Origin: Zeus faber
Taxonomy: Eukaryota > Chordata > Actinopteri > Zeiformes > Zeidae
Assembly: GCA_960531495.1 (NCBI GenBank)
Contig: OY482866.1
Coordinates: forward strand, 3,277,201 to 3,341,200
Length of the DNA stretch: 64,000 nucleotides
Direction: 5' to 3'
Shown piece by piece: positions 30,323 to 43,000 of this stretch. Position numbers and translations under genes: made by a program. Position 1 is the stretch's first letter. Every line of letters starts with the position of its first letter. The notes beneath the pieces were generated by a model. The model made no database searches, had not been told where the DNA came from, and saw only the letters and a program-made list of their open reading frames with translations.

Positions 30323-30705
30323 TCCATGTATCATTCGACAATTTCATATCCGATTTAGAATCCAAAATCAGACGTTATTGATTTTTTTCCGCATGGAAGA
30401 CCATGAAATGTTTGTGAGACGAGTGTAGAGATGCTCCGTGGAGAGCACAGTGGCGAACCTCCATGCTCCCCACCCGGCTCTGAGCCGCTCCCCACTGCTG
30501 AAGGACCAGTGCGCGCACCGGGTGGTGCACAGTTGCACATGCTGCCGGTGCTCCATGCTGGTTCTCCTGTAGTTTTGGGTCGTTAATGAACGATCTGTTT
30601 CTTTTGAACGGCTCAAAACACTTTTGTTTCAAGTTTTACAGTTTAATGTCACTGTTTGTTTCTACTGTGTTGTTCCCAATCACACTGGCATCATGACACG
30701 CCCCT

Positions 30706-31153
30706 TCAATAGCCCAATGTCAGCGTCAATCTCCGGCAGGTGAACATGTCTCAAGTGAGGCCATCTCTGAAGATCCTTCTGTCTCGGGATATTTCCATTG
30801 TAAACAGGCATACACGCCTGTGTGTAAGCCTTGGGAAGTTCACAGAAGTGCTCCTCATTCAATCCGGCCACTTCCAGTCCTGGCACACTGTAGCTAGGAA
30901 CAACTTTCTCTTGGCCCATTGTCCGCAGGAGAATATGTACCTTCCTTCCTGTAAGGTTAAGTTTGTGCATTAAAGCTTCGGTACAGAACACAGCGGAACT
31001 TCCTGGGTCCAAGAAAGCATATGTGGTGACAATTTTACTGCCCTTCTTGGATTTCACATGTACTGGTACAATAGGGAATTTACAATCGTCACCAGCCCCA
31101 GTAAGGCCACTTGATACTAGCGTACTGTCCACTGATATCCCTGGTTCTCTCAC
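30706..31153 (-). pseudogene. BEL/Pao protease fragment (unit 3)
   Basis: Protein sequence identical to the unit 2 fragment, truncated at the same junction. Confidence 0.85.
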
Positions 31154-31212
31154 AGATTGGTCAGAGTCTTTGTCCTTCTCTCTTGGAGTGATGTGAAGTA
31201 CGGTAGGATGTC

Positions 31213-32781
31213 TTAGACCACATGTTCCACAGGCAATGTCAGTTTACGGCAATGTTTGCTTAAATGACCAATACATAAACAGCCGAAACATACCCCCTTT
31301 TCTCTCAAGAAGCCAATCTTCTCTTTATGAAGTCTTTTACCCAACTGGGGGCACGAATCCAATACATGTCGTTCTCCACAGCAAAGACATTCTTTCCTTA
31401 CTGAAACATGTTCCTTCTCTTTAGTTTCAAACTGAGTTGTGGACTTCACAGGGCTCACAGTAGTGACAAAGCTAGTTCCTTTCATTCCCGTTTGTGGTGG
31501 TGGTGTATATTTGCTCCCACTTTTAGTTATGATTGGTGGTGGAGCATCCTGTATGTTTCCAAAGATTGGGTCGGTCAAGATCTTCACTTGTTTCCCAATA
31601 AAACTTGTGATATCCATAAATGTATCTCTGCACTTTTGTTTTTCCTGTAACTCGCATGCTGCGTTCCTCCACTTGTCGCCGTATTTGTATGGCAGTTTCC
31701 TTATGATGGTCAGCATGTTTTCAGCCATGTTCAGCTCATGCAAATACTCCACCTCTTCCATGGCGTTAGAGCAGCCCTTAAGGAAAAGGCTGTACTCTTG
31801 AAGAGCTTTCACATCTTCATTCTTAATAGGCGGCCATGACAGGGCCTTGTCCATGTATGCTGATGCAATTTTTTGCTCATTTCCAAATTGCTCTCTCACT
31901 AGAGCTTTTGCTTTTGCATACCCTCTTGCAGGGTCCAGTTGCTGGCAGCTCCTTACCAGTTCCATAGGAAGACCTTTTGTGTGCTGCTCCAGGTAATATA
32001 AACGATCACTGAAATTCTTGGTATTGTTTTCCACTCCGTTTTCGAAAGCCTTCATAAAAGCATGGTATTTTAATGGATCTCCATCAAAGATGGGTACCTC
32101 CCTTTTAGGCAATGATGACATGCATTGTTGCTGTATCAATAGGGTTGTGATTTCATTTTGTTGCCGCATAATGCCCAGCATGTCATTTTGGTAGTCATTT
32201 GCATATTCAGAATCAACATTTGCATGGTAAGTATTGGCAGTTGACACACATTGCATTGGTGCATATTCATGAGAGCTTTGCTGAAGTGCGCGTGACTTAG
32301 GATCCGAGCGCATAGCTGTCAGAGGCTGTGATTTTGAATGAATGAGCCGAGAGTCTTTAGGCTTTGTTCCTGTGTTTGCATGATTTTGTGACATTTTTGG
32401 TGTGAATGGATTTGCATTGGCACTGAGGGTTTGTGGTTTTCCTTGTGCCTTTTCCACATAAGAAGTCATTCCATCCCCATGATTTGCTTTAGAAGATTTT
32501 CCACTAATGACACTTTGCGTTTTCAACACATTTAATTTGGCCATTTGTACTGCAATCCCCTCATCCAGTTGCTGTTGCTCTTTCCTTTTTCGCAACATTT
32601 CCTCCTCGGCTTCCAGCGCATGTTTGTCCTTCAACAGTTTCTGTTTGATCTGTAATGCTGCCAAGTCAGCTTGAGCCTTTAAACATGCAGATGAAACTTT
32701 TGAGACAGATGAAACTTTAGAGGCAGTAGATTTTCTCCCGACATTTGACACTGTCATTTGGGTGCACATCATCATCATCAT
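31213..32781 (-). CDS. BEL/Pao Gag (unit 3, 522 aa)
   Basis: Very close to the unit 2 gag, sharing the V-S-S-V-S-K duplication and the N-P-F-T-P-K variant. The (ATG)n start run has five codons. Both Cys/His knuckles are intact. The paired protease is truncated. Confidence 0.8.
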   Translation of the reverse strand: MMMMMCTQMTVSNVGRKSTASKVSSVSKVSSACLKAQADLAALQIKQKLLKDKHALEAEEEMLRKRKEQQQLDEGIAVQMAKLNVLKTQSVISGKSSKANHGDGMTSYVEKAQGKPQTLSANANPFTPKMSQNHANTGTKPKDSRLIHSKSQPLTAMRSDPKSRALQQSSHEYAPMQCVSTANTYHANVDSEYANDYQNDMLGIMRQQNEITTLLIQQQCMSSLPKREVPIFDGDPLKYHAFMKAFENGVENNTKNFSDRLYYLEQHTKGLPMELVRSCQQLDPARGYAKAKALVREQFGNEQKIASAYMDKALSWPPIKNEDVKALQEYSLFLKGCSNAMEEVEYLHELNMAENMLTIIRKLPYKYGDKWRNAACELQEKQKCRDTFMDITSFIGKQVKILTDPIFGNIQDAPPPIITKSGSKYTPPPQTGMKGTSFVTTVSPVKSTTQFETKEKEHVSVRKECLCCGERHVLDSCPQLGKRLHKEKIGFLREKGVCFGCLCIGHLSKHCRKLTLPVEHVV

Positions 32782-33367
32782 GCATTATGATTACTGATGC
32801 CGCTGATGCGGGCCTGGCCTGTTCATTCACACTTTCAGGTTCCAACTGTGCACTCGTTTTTCCTTTCCAATTTAGGCTATTTGTGCCATTTAACAACACA
32901 TCCACATTCCACAGAGAAAGGACACTTATTCAGAAATCATCATCATTTTCGGTGTTCACACATCAGCGCAGCAGCGCAGTTAAAGAGACCAGCGGAGTTA
33001 AAGAGACCAGCGGAGTTAAAGAGACCAGCGGAGTTAAAGAGACCAGCGGAGATTCCTTTGTTATAGCTGCAGCAGAGTATCTTAGCCAACTTTAACTCTC
33101 TGAGCGTCAACTCAACCCTTGATCAGGTATTCACTTCGTCCCCAATGGACTATATATGCAGTGTTCCTTCCATTAAACAGCTTACAATTGTACCTGACTT
33201 TCAAGGATGACTTTGACCGTGGGCTCAGGAAAGTTTGTGGTCAGCTGTTCCTCTGTCTGTATCGCCGCCCGGCTTTCGTTCATTCCTGTCCGCTTGATCC
33301 GTGTTTGATTTCTTCTGCTGATGTTGCCTTGATGCCGTCGATAATACTGTACATTTTCGTTGACAAT

Positions 33368-33828
33368 TGTATGCGACTCCAAAACGAACTGAATAAGCCG
33401 CTGAGAGGCGATGATAAGGGGCCTATTGTCCGACGCGCTTCTAAACAAACAAATGTCGATGCGCTGAATCCAACGAATGCGTTTAAGGGTGTTTATTAAA
33501 TCAACATAAGGAAACTTAAATAAACGGTGCCTTTAACTCGTAATACAGCGATCAAAACAAATAAACGAAATCAAACTAAAGCGGTCAAGGAAAGTGTGGG
33601 TTCCCCAAACACCCCCTCTCACTCTGATTCTCAGCAGGAGATCAGCTGGTGCCTTTTAAAGTGACGCCCATATGCCTGTCAATCATTCATCCCACACCCG
33701 TGATAGTAAATTCATTCATTGACCAAATACAACCCAAAACATAATCATAATAACTCATAATAAATTCATATACAATAAACCTGATAATAATAAATCAATT
33801 CATAGCAAACCAATTCATGGCTCCTACA
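33368..33828 (-). repeat. BEL/Pao LTR (unit 3)
   Basis: 461 bp, near-identical to the LTR of unit 2. Confidence 0.9.
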
Positions 33829-34107
33829 CATTCTCTTTTATTATGTTTCATTATGTTTTTATACAATATTTGTTATTTACAAATATATTTTTCTTATTTA
33901 AAAACACGGGGTTTGGGGCTGGAACGGATTAATGGACTTTCAATTAATTTCCATGGGGAAAATTGATTTGCTGTACGAGCAGATTGAATTACGAGCTCTG
34001 TCACGGAACGAATTCAACTCGTAAGTCAAGGTACCACCGTGTAGCTTTTTGCTGTCATACGTTTCACCGCCACAACAACCCCGTCGCGTAGTGAAGAGCG
34101 TGGGCCC

Positions 34108-34350
34108 GTGTTCTCCCCTTCGGCCCCGCTGGTGTCTTCGCAGAACACCAACGCGTTCCGGGGAGTGAGACGCCTGATCCCGGGTAGCTCGGCCGAGTTT
34201 GTCCCCGTCGGTGTCGCCGATCTCCAGCGAAACGTGAGTCGTATCCCGACGCACTTTGACCAATTCAGCCGCAGCGTCAGAAGAACCGGGCGGGAAGTAT
34301 TGACACGTATCACGGAAGGTTTTAAATTATTTATCTATTTATTTATTTAG
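34108..34350 (+). CDS. Unrecognised CpG-rich ORF (unit 3, 80 aa)
   Basis: Copy of the 22441-22683 ORF with a single Phe-to-Val difference in the F-V-P-V-G segment. Confidence 0.3.
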   Translation: MFSPSAPLVSSQNTNAFRGVRRLIPGSSAEFVPVGVADLQRNVSRIPTHFDQFSRSVRRTGREVLTRITEGFKLFIYLFI

Positions 34351-34982
34351 AGAGCTATTCTTAAAGATGTGCAAACACAGGTCATTCCAAAATGTCGTTG
34401 TTACTAAACAATTATATGAAAGAAAGTGATGAATCAATGTTTCGACACTATTCATACAAAAAAAAACCTTCAAGAACTATTGGAAAATTTGGATGGAATT
34501 GAATTTACAGGGTAAACATTTTGAAGTGGACTTGTGCTTTATGTGAAATGCAACACTTATAATGTAGCAATCACGCCTTTCTCCAGGATAAGTCCTCAAT
34601 ATGTGTTCTCCAGGTAAATGTACCTTTTGGGGTTATTTTATTAATATTTAAAAAAAATTGGTGTACATGTTTATTATTACATTTTCTGTCAGATATTTCA
34701 CATCCATCTAGCTGTAATTAGGGTGAGGTTGGAATTTGGCCAAGATGAGAGGGAGTTTATTTGGTAAGTTATTACATTTCAAAAGAAAATGAAGGCCACT
34801 GGCGAAAACAAATTGTATTTATCTCCTTTGCGGTTTGCTCGGGCAAACAGGTTTTGTTTAAACAAAGAGCGAAATGCGTAAACAAAACCTGTTTGCCCGG
34901 TTTTGTTTACATGTTTCACTCTTAATAATTACCTCATTACCTCATTACAAAACATGTAAACAATACCGGGTAAAAAAAACGA

Positions 34983-36140
34983 GAGGCCTTTCTGCCGGAG
35001 AAGAAGTGTACTGGTACCCATCTTCAAGAATAAGGGAGATGTACAGAGCTGTAGTAACTACAGGGGAATAAAGTTGACCAGCCACAGCATGAAGCTATGG
35101 GAAAGGGTAGTGGAGGCTAGGTTAAGAGGAGAGGTGGGGATCAGCGAGCAGCAGTATGGTTTCATGCCAGGAAAGAGTACTACGGATGCAATGTTTGCTT
35201 TAAGAATGCTGATGGAAAAGTACAGGGAAGGCCAGAGGGAGTTGCACTGCGTCTTTGTAGATTTATAGAACGCATATGATTGGGTGCTGAGAGAGGAAGT
35301 GTGGTATTGCATGAGGAAGTCGGGGTGGCAGAGAAGTACGTTAGAGTGGTACAGGATATGTATGAGGACAGACAGTAGTAAGGTGCGCAGTAGGCGTGAT
35401 GAAGGCATTCAAAGTGGAGGTGGGATTGCATCAAGGATCAGCTCTGAACCCTTTTCTGTTTGCAATGGTGATGGACAGGTTAACAGATGAAATCAGGCAG
35501 GAGTCTCTGTGGACTATGATGTTCGCGGATGACATTATGATCTGTAGTGAAAGTAGGGAGCAGGTTGAGGAGAGCTTGCAGAAGTGGAGGCATGCATTAG
35601 AGAGAAGAGGAATGAATGAGAGTACATGTAGGGTGGAGTGGGTGGAGAAGAGTGTCCAGAGTGATCTGTGACAGAAGGTTCCAGCAAGAGTGAAAGGGAA
35701 GGTCTAAATGACGGTAGTGAGACCAGCTATGTTGTACGGTTTAGAGGCGGTGGGACTGACAGTAAGACAGGTGGCTGGAGACTTGAGGATGTTGAGATTT
35801 TCATTGGGAGTGACAAGGATGGACAGGATTAAGAATGAGTACATTAGAGGGACAGCACAGGTTGTACAGTTTGGTGGAAAAGTGAGAGAGGCCAGATTGA
35901 GATGGTTTGGACACATACAGTATGTAGGAGAGATGAGAGTTACATTGAGAGAAGGATGCTGAGGATGGAGCTGACAGGCAAGAGGAAAAGAGGAAGGGCG
36001 AAGAGAAGGTTTATGGATGTGGTGAGGAAGGACATGCAGGCGGTTGGTATAAGGGAGGAAGATGCACAGAACAGAAGGTATTGGAGGCAGATGATCCGCT
36101 GTGGCGTCCCCTAATGGGAGCAGCCGAAAGAGAAAGAAGA
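34983..36140 (+). mobile_element. RTE-type LINE, 5'-truncated (unit 3, least decayed)
   Basis: It retains V-P-I-F-K-N-K-G-D at its start and an open frame through M-L-M-E-K-Y-R-E-G, both broken in units 1 and 2. It carries private deletions near 35370 and 35780. The 3' tail is present. Confidence 0.82.
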
Positions 36141-36523
36141 TCCATGTATCATTCGACAATTTCATATCCGATTTAGAATCCAAAATCAGACGTTATTGAT
36201 TTTTTTCCGCATGGAAGACCATGAAATGTTTGTGAGACGAGTGTAGAGATGCTCCGTGGAAAGCACAGTGGCGAACCTCCATGCTCCCCACCCGGCTCTG
36301 AGCCGCTCCCCACTGCTGAAGGACCAGTGCGCACACCGGGTGGTGCACAGTTGCACATGCTGCCGGTGCGCCATGCTGGTTCTCCTGTAGTTTTGGGTCG
36401 TTAATGAACGATCTGTTTCTTTTGAACGGCTCAAAACACTTTTGTTTCAAGTTTTACAGTTTAATGTCACTGTTTGTTTCTACTGTGTTGTTCCCAATCA
36501 CACTGGCATCATGACACGCCCCT

Positions 36524-36803
36524 TTTCCAACGGTTAGGTATGTCTCTCAAAACTGTGTGTAATATATTAATCCACATATGCCAGTTCGTTCACAACTTCA
36601 AATTGGATTCTTAAATACCAATTTGAAAGCTGTATGTTTTTCACTTATTTATAAATTAATTGAATGTGTTCATGGACCTTTTATAGTATAATGTGAGTTT
36701 TTTTTTGTGTAATGTGTGGTGGTCTACCATATGGCAAGAATGCTGGTTTATTAATTGTGCTTTAATTAAGATGATACAAAGAGCGTTTTTTTTTGTCTTG
36801 CAG
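36524..36803. other. Unique sequence between repeat array and first coding exon of ACOX3
   Basis: AT-rich. It ends in a polypyrimidine tract and CAG acceptor just before 36804, so it is the end of an intron. Any noncoding first exon and the promoter must lie further left, probably across the repeat array, or are unrecognised. Confidence 0.6.
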
Positions 36804-37047
36804 AATAAGTGCCTTGGAATCCAATAAGCCATCATGAGCATTCCTAGCCACACCCCAGTGAACCCAGATGAAACTAAAAAGAAGGACGACCTTGTGCCTG
36901 ACCTTCCCAGCGGGCCCCTCGACACATACAGACAAAAAGCATCTTTTAATTGGAAGGATATGGTCTTATTCCTCGAGGGAGAGGACCAGCTGCTGTTCAA
37001 GGTAGCCATAATACTAACTTTCAAATAACCTGTTTACCCGCGCTTAT

Positions 37048-37088
<41 letters not shown>

Positions 37089-40000
37089 CTAATAATAGAA
37101 TACAGAATACAAATAATTAATAATAAAAGAATGGCGTTAAGCGTAGTGAAGATGGTACGGTAGTGGAAAAACTTTGTGCGTGTATTTGTGTTCCCACATG
37201 GCTGCAGCAACGTGTATTCACAGCCCTGGAGAATGATCCACTTTTTGCCCGTCAACCTGGAGAAGACCTACTCCTGGAGCAAACCAGAGAACTCACTTTC
37301 CTGAGGTAACTGCAGAAGCAAACAGCCCTCAAGTGTTTATATTTCACAAATCTTATTCACAAATATAATTTCAACAACTTGTGATCTTTTCATTTGCATA
37401 AAATATTTTTTTAGAATTTTAAACTTTTATATGAATTATTCACAGGGTCAAACAGCTATTCCGTTACAACTTTGTAAGTCGCGATGAAGCCATGATGAAC
37501 CCGTGGAAGACTGTTGCCCTCATGAATTGTCTGGGAATGTATGACTGGTCTTTGACCAACAAGTCCTTCCTCAACCTTGGGGTAAGAGTTTCTGGAACAG
37601 GATGCCCAGGATGTGTCTGTGTCTTGGTTTGAGAATCACTCAGAGGAACAGCGCTGAAAGTTTGACTAGGACTTAAAATATTCCTACCTCAGCAGAGGAA
37701 TATTCACAGGTCTGAGCTGCAAAATTGAAATATTGATGGCATCTTGTATTTTTTATTTGTTTATTTTGCTTTTATTTTTTTAGAACATATGCATGCTGCG
37801 CCGATGGGGCAGTGATCTTAAAAACGTGACACCTACAGTTCAACGCAGCAATGCAAAAATATGTGTTATGTAATAATATGCTTGTTGTAATGGGCATGAA
37901 CCATCACTGACGCAAAATTACATCTTCCATGTCTACCCCAAAATGTAAAGTTACAAGAACTTTTGTTTCTGCAGAATTGGAACTTGATCTTGGTAGGTGG
38001 GGTAATCACTTCCCATGCAAGATGGTCACAAAAATCATTCCATCGCTATTCTAATGTGACTTTTAATAAGTTGATAATTGTCAAGCTTTCCCAACACATC
38101 TCTGCTGACTCGGAATGTATGTGCTCGTCTGTGACCTAACGCCATCTGTGGGAAACTTCTCACCGCTGAGGAGAATTCTGTGCTTTTTTTTTGTCACATG
38201 CCAATTTTGATCAAAATATATTTTCCAAGTCACTTCCTAGTCTGTGAACAAGTTTGCATTTCATGCCTTTTGTTTTTTGTTTAGATGTTTAGTCAAATGG
38301 TCGCCGTGTCAGGGTCAGAGAGACAGAGCAAGTTGTTGCAGGACGTTGAGGATATGAAGGTAAGTCTTCATCACAACATCCCACTGCTACCTGGTGTGTC
38401 TGGCTAATCCCTCAGTGTGAGGTAGAGTGGGACTCATTTATTTTTACTTTGCTTGCTTAATTACATTACATTTAGCAGACGCTTTTATCCAAAGCGACTC
38501 ACAATTATTCAAACACCGACAGACGCAGCCATCAGGAGCTAAGTGTCTTGCTCAAGGACACTACAGCATGCTAGCAGGAGGAGCCTGGGATCGAACCAGC
38601 AACCTTTAGATTACTAGACAACCAGCTCTCCCTTCCTTAATGTATTAATATTTTGATTTTATTGGATACTCTGTTTTTTTTTTCGTAGACAGCACGTCCA
38701 TCATTGTACTTGAAACCTCGAGCACAGTTACCATGACAACCTATGTCCTATTTCGACATTACTCCTCACATTTTGCCAAAATCAACCAAGTAAACAAACT
38801 TCCCTTACAATTGCCCCACAAGTTTTTGTTTTTTTCTTAAGATATTCGGAAGCTTTGCATTGACGGAGCTGAGCCATGGCAGCAACACCAGGGCCATGAG
38901 GACAACTGCCACCTATGACCCCAGCACCCAGGTGAGTTGAACGAATAGGACCCACATGGGGGCTGGCGCGCACTGTCCCATACAAGTAAAAACACAATTC
39001 CTAGCATGTGTGTGAAAATGTTCTGCCTTTGCGTGCAGAAAAGGTAGTTATGAAAAGCCTGTGCTGAAGTAAAGACGCGTGTGTACCAGCCAGATTTGTT
39101 CTTTCCCATGTGTGTAAGTTGATAAATCCCAATAAATCTAAATGTGACAGCCGTGTGTCTTCAGTTAATTACTATCAAATTAAGAACAAATTCAAATGAC
39201 AATATGTAGATGAATCCTGATTTTCTTTTCTCAAATGTGCGTGACACTGGGGCACTTGTTCTTGAATGAGGCCCATTCTAATTGCATCTTTGAGCTCAAA
39301 TGTTTCATTGTCAGTATAACATACCTGAGCCCTGGAGAATAAGCCTGAAAATGTTGGTTCCCATCATTTATAACTATTGTTCTTAAAGCCGCAGTGTTAG
39401 GAATTTAGAGGCATCTAGCGGTGAGGTTGCAAATCTCAACCAACTGAATACCCCTCCCCATGGAGGTGCAACAGAGATCGTGGCTGAAAAAATTCTCGAA
39501 AAACGCGACAGGCCCTCTCTAGAGCCAGTGTTTGGTTTGTCCGTTTTGGGTTACCGTAGAAGAAACATGACGGCCTCCATGAAGCGTACTTACGCCCTGT
39601 GCAGTCATTCTAAGGTCAGGTAGTAGAGGGGGCCGTGTAGTAATCGGAAGATTGACGGTTGGATCCCCGGCTCCTGATGTGTCCTTGAGCCAAACACTTA
39701 ACCCCTTAACTGCTCTCCGGGCGCCATATTCAATTCGTTGAATCGAATCTAATTATACACTAATTAAAACATTGTTATGAATATAATATTATTTTCTGCC
39801 AATTCTGTTCTGTAAATTCTGCAGACTGCACTTTTTTTTTTTTCTCGGTAGTAGAAGAAGGATCTTTATTCGTCATATGACACACCGCACATATAACACA
39901 TGATAACACATGCATATACACACACTTTTTTTTTGGTTGGTGGCCAGTGAAATGTGGCCTGTGCATTTCTCCCATCCTGGCTTGTCCTTCCTCCGGGGGG

Positions 40001-43000
40001 GTTCCTTCAGTTCACAGTTGAAAGCATGAAACAAATGCAACATTTTGTTCAATAAAAAAACCCTAAGCGTTAAAAACAGACTGGGAATACAAGTTGTCTT
40101 CCATCAGCGAGCAGATGATGTCATTGAAACACCACAGTTTGATAAAAACATCTGGACTCTTCATCAGTTTGTGAAAAGTTAAATCAATTGAGACTGTCGC
40201 TCTGACTAATGCAACAAACACTTTTTTTAAAATACCTTATTTTCCTCTCAGTTTGTTTCTTCTTGTGATGTAAATTGCCTTTGCTTCTCTTAGTAAAAAG
40301 TTTAACAGTCGCCATTTCTCTGCGTTGGTTTTGTAATATTTTACCCCAAGAATAAAAGAATTTTTTGACCACTCGTCTTTAAAGAGATTAGAAGTGAGAT
40401 TAACAGTGAAAAATTGACTCTGGCAGCTTACAAAAGGGACATTCATTTTTGACCATGTGATTAAAAACAGAAACAAAACTATTTACTGCTATTCACTGCG
40501 ACAAACGCTCACATACGCCGCTCGCTCACGCCACGCGAGAGAGCGAGAGAGCGAGAGAGAGAGAGCGAAGGAGAGAGAGAGAGAGAGAGAGAGAGAGGGG
40601 GAGAGAGAGAGAGAGAGAGAGATTTTTAAAGCATCTTTATTTTAACATTTTCTCTAGTTCACAGTTACAGACAATACAACAAACACACTTGGTTCACTAA
40701 CAGAGCCCTACACGTTAAAAAGACTGGAAGCACAGGTCGTCCTCCACCAGGGAACAGATGGCGTCATTAAAACACCACAGCTTGATGAAGACGTCCAGAC
40801 TCTTCATCAGGCTGTGAAAGTTAAAATCAATCAAGACTCTTGCCCTGACCAACGCTACAAACACTCTTCCTAAACCACTTTCCTTTCCCCTCAGTTTGTT
40901 CCTCCTCGTGAGGTAGATGGCCATCTTCGCTTCCCCTACTAGAAAATGAAGCAGTCGCCATTTCTCTGCGTTGGCCCTGTAGTATCTCACCCCAAAAATA
41001 AAAACGTTTCTGGACCACTCCTCCTTAAAGAGCTTAAAACTTTCCTTTAAAAGACTAAAAAGCTCTAAAAGTCTGTCGCACTCTGCAAAACAGTGAAACA
41101 CGGACTCTGGCAGTTTGCAGAATGGACATTCATTTGCGACCGTGAGATTAAAAACAGAAACAAAGCTGTTGACAGCTATGGCTCCATGTAGGACTCTCCA
41201 TTGGAGGTCCCCCGTCCTTTTCTTGGAGGGAGCTTTGTAAAAACTCCTCCAACATGGCTCCTCCTGTCCCCCCATCTGGAGCTGTCCTCTCCAGACAGTG
41301 TCCTGCCGCCCCTCCAGTCCCTTCCTATTTAAAACAACCACACACTCTTTGTAAAAAGCCTTCCCGCTGGCTGCGTGCAGGTCCAGTCCTGTACAAAGTG
41401 CCTTGTGCAGCGGCTTCCTCCGGGTTCGGCTCCTCCGCGCCTTCGCCGTGCTCCTTCAGCAGGGCCAGCTCCTCCTCCGTGAGCCTCTCCCTCCACCTCT
41501 TGAGCACCAGGTGTACGATCCTGGTGGACCTCACCCCCAGCCGCTCCGCCATGGCCTCGCCGTCCTGCAGGTCGCTCCCCGCCGCCGCCACCACCTGCCT
41601 CAGGGTCAGGACCCCCGCCTCCCTCAGGATACTCCTCAGTCCTGGAGTGGCCCCGTCCTGCACATCCAGCCTGGCTCCTCTGATCACCGGCTCCTCCAGG
41701 AGCCAGTGGAGGGAATCTGCGGCCTCCCTTTTCCTGTTCTTAAAAAACCCCCATGCTTTAAAAAGCTCCTGATAAAACCGGGGTAAGCTCGACGTGTTTA
41801 GAAGACTCGTGTCCATTAAAAACAACGAGCGGTCAAGTCCCATCCTCCCAGTCCTCTTTAAGACCAAGCCCGCCACGTCCTTCCAAACGTTAAAGTACCC
41901 CGTTAAAAACTTCTGCACAAACTGTAACCTAAAAGTTGCCACTCTGCTTTTGATGTCCACCACACTGTGCCCCCCTTTCTCTTTAGGCAGAAAGACCTTT
42001 TCCTTCCTGACCCAGTGGAAATTCCGCCCCCAAAAGAAATCCATCAGCTCGGCCTGTATCTTCCTTAATAGCAGGTCTGGTGGTTGGACGCAGGCCACTC
42101 TGTGCCACAGCTGTGAGGCCACCAGGTTGTAAATGATGAGCGCCCTGCCCCTGTAGGACAGCTGTGGCAGTGCCCACCTCCATTTTCTTAGCTTGCCCTG
42201 TATCTTTCCTAAAAGTCCTTCCCAATTCTTCCCCACCATACTTCCACTCCCTAAAAACACTCCCAAATACTTAAAACCATCCCTTCGCCACCGTAAGCCT
42301 CCTGGCAGTTTTAAAAGTCCCCCCCTCCATCCGCCCACAGCCAGCGCTTCGCTTTTCCCCCAGTTGACTTTCGATGCTGATAGCAGCCCAAAGTCCCTGA
42401 CGATCCCCTCCAGTTTGCTGATTTCATCCTGTTTCTTTATTAAAACAATGACGTCGTCCGCGTAGGCTGATAAAATGTGGCTTCTCTCAAGACCGTTTAA
42501 AAACACACCCTCGATGTTCGTCCTTAATTGACACAGCAATGGTTCTATGGCCAGAGAGCACAACATCCCTGAGCGGGAGCAGCCCTGTCTCACCCCTCTA
42601 CGCACTTTAAAAGGGCCGCTCAGCCCTCCATTAATCTTCAGTACACTCTCGATGTCCTGGTACAAAACCTGGATCATGGCTATCAGACCAGGGCTGAGGC
42701 CGAAATCCTCCAGAGTTTTCCAGAGGTAAGGGTGCTCAACCCGGTCAAACGCCTTTTCCTGGTCTAGCGAAATGAGTCCAGTTTCAATGCCCAAAGAACT
42801 AGAGACGTCCAAAATATCCCGAATTAAGGACACATTGTCCAGAATAGACCTACCAGGCACACAGTACGTTTGGTCCTGATGGACTACCAGGTCCATCACC
42901 TCCCTCAGCCTGTTGGCCAGCGCCCTCGACAGGATTTTGTAGTCCGTGCACAGAAGGGACACAGGACGCCAGTTCTTTATCTCCTGCAGGTCTCCTTTCT

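Larger units (their letters stand above)
24872..30705. repeat. Tandem triplication, unit 2 (5834 bp)
   Basis: It begins at the novel junction gacacgcccct|tcaatagccc. The BEL half shares differences with unit 3 (for example a 36-bp leader segment and the NPFTPK gag variant). The LINE half shares differences with unit 1 (for example the stop-containing gaaaaatagaggg and an undeleted ctggaggtggcagac). The switch lies near 29140-29185. Confidence 0.92.
30706..36523. repeat. Tandem triplication, unit 3 (5818 bp)
   Basis: It has the same junction on the left as unit 2. On the right, gacacgcccct continues into unique DNA (ttttccaacggttagg), which defines the right breakpoint. Its LINE half is the least decayed of the three. 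Confidence 0.92.

Noticed and set aside
36656..37024. 122-aa minus-strand ORF
   Set aside because: It overlaps acox3 coding exon 1 in antisense.
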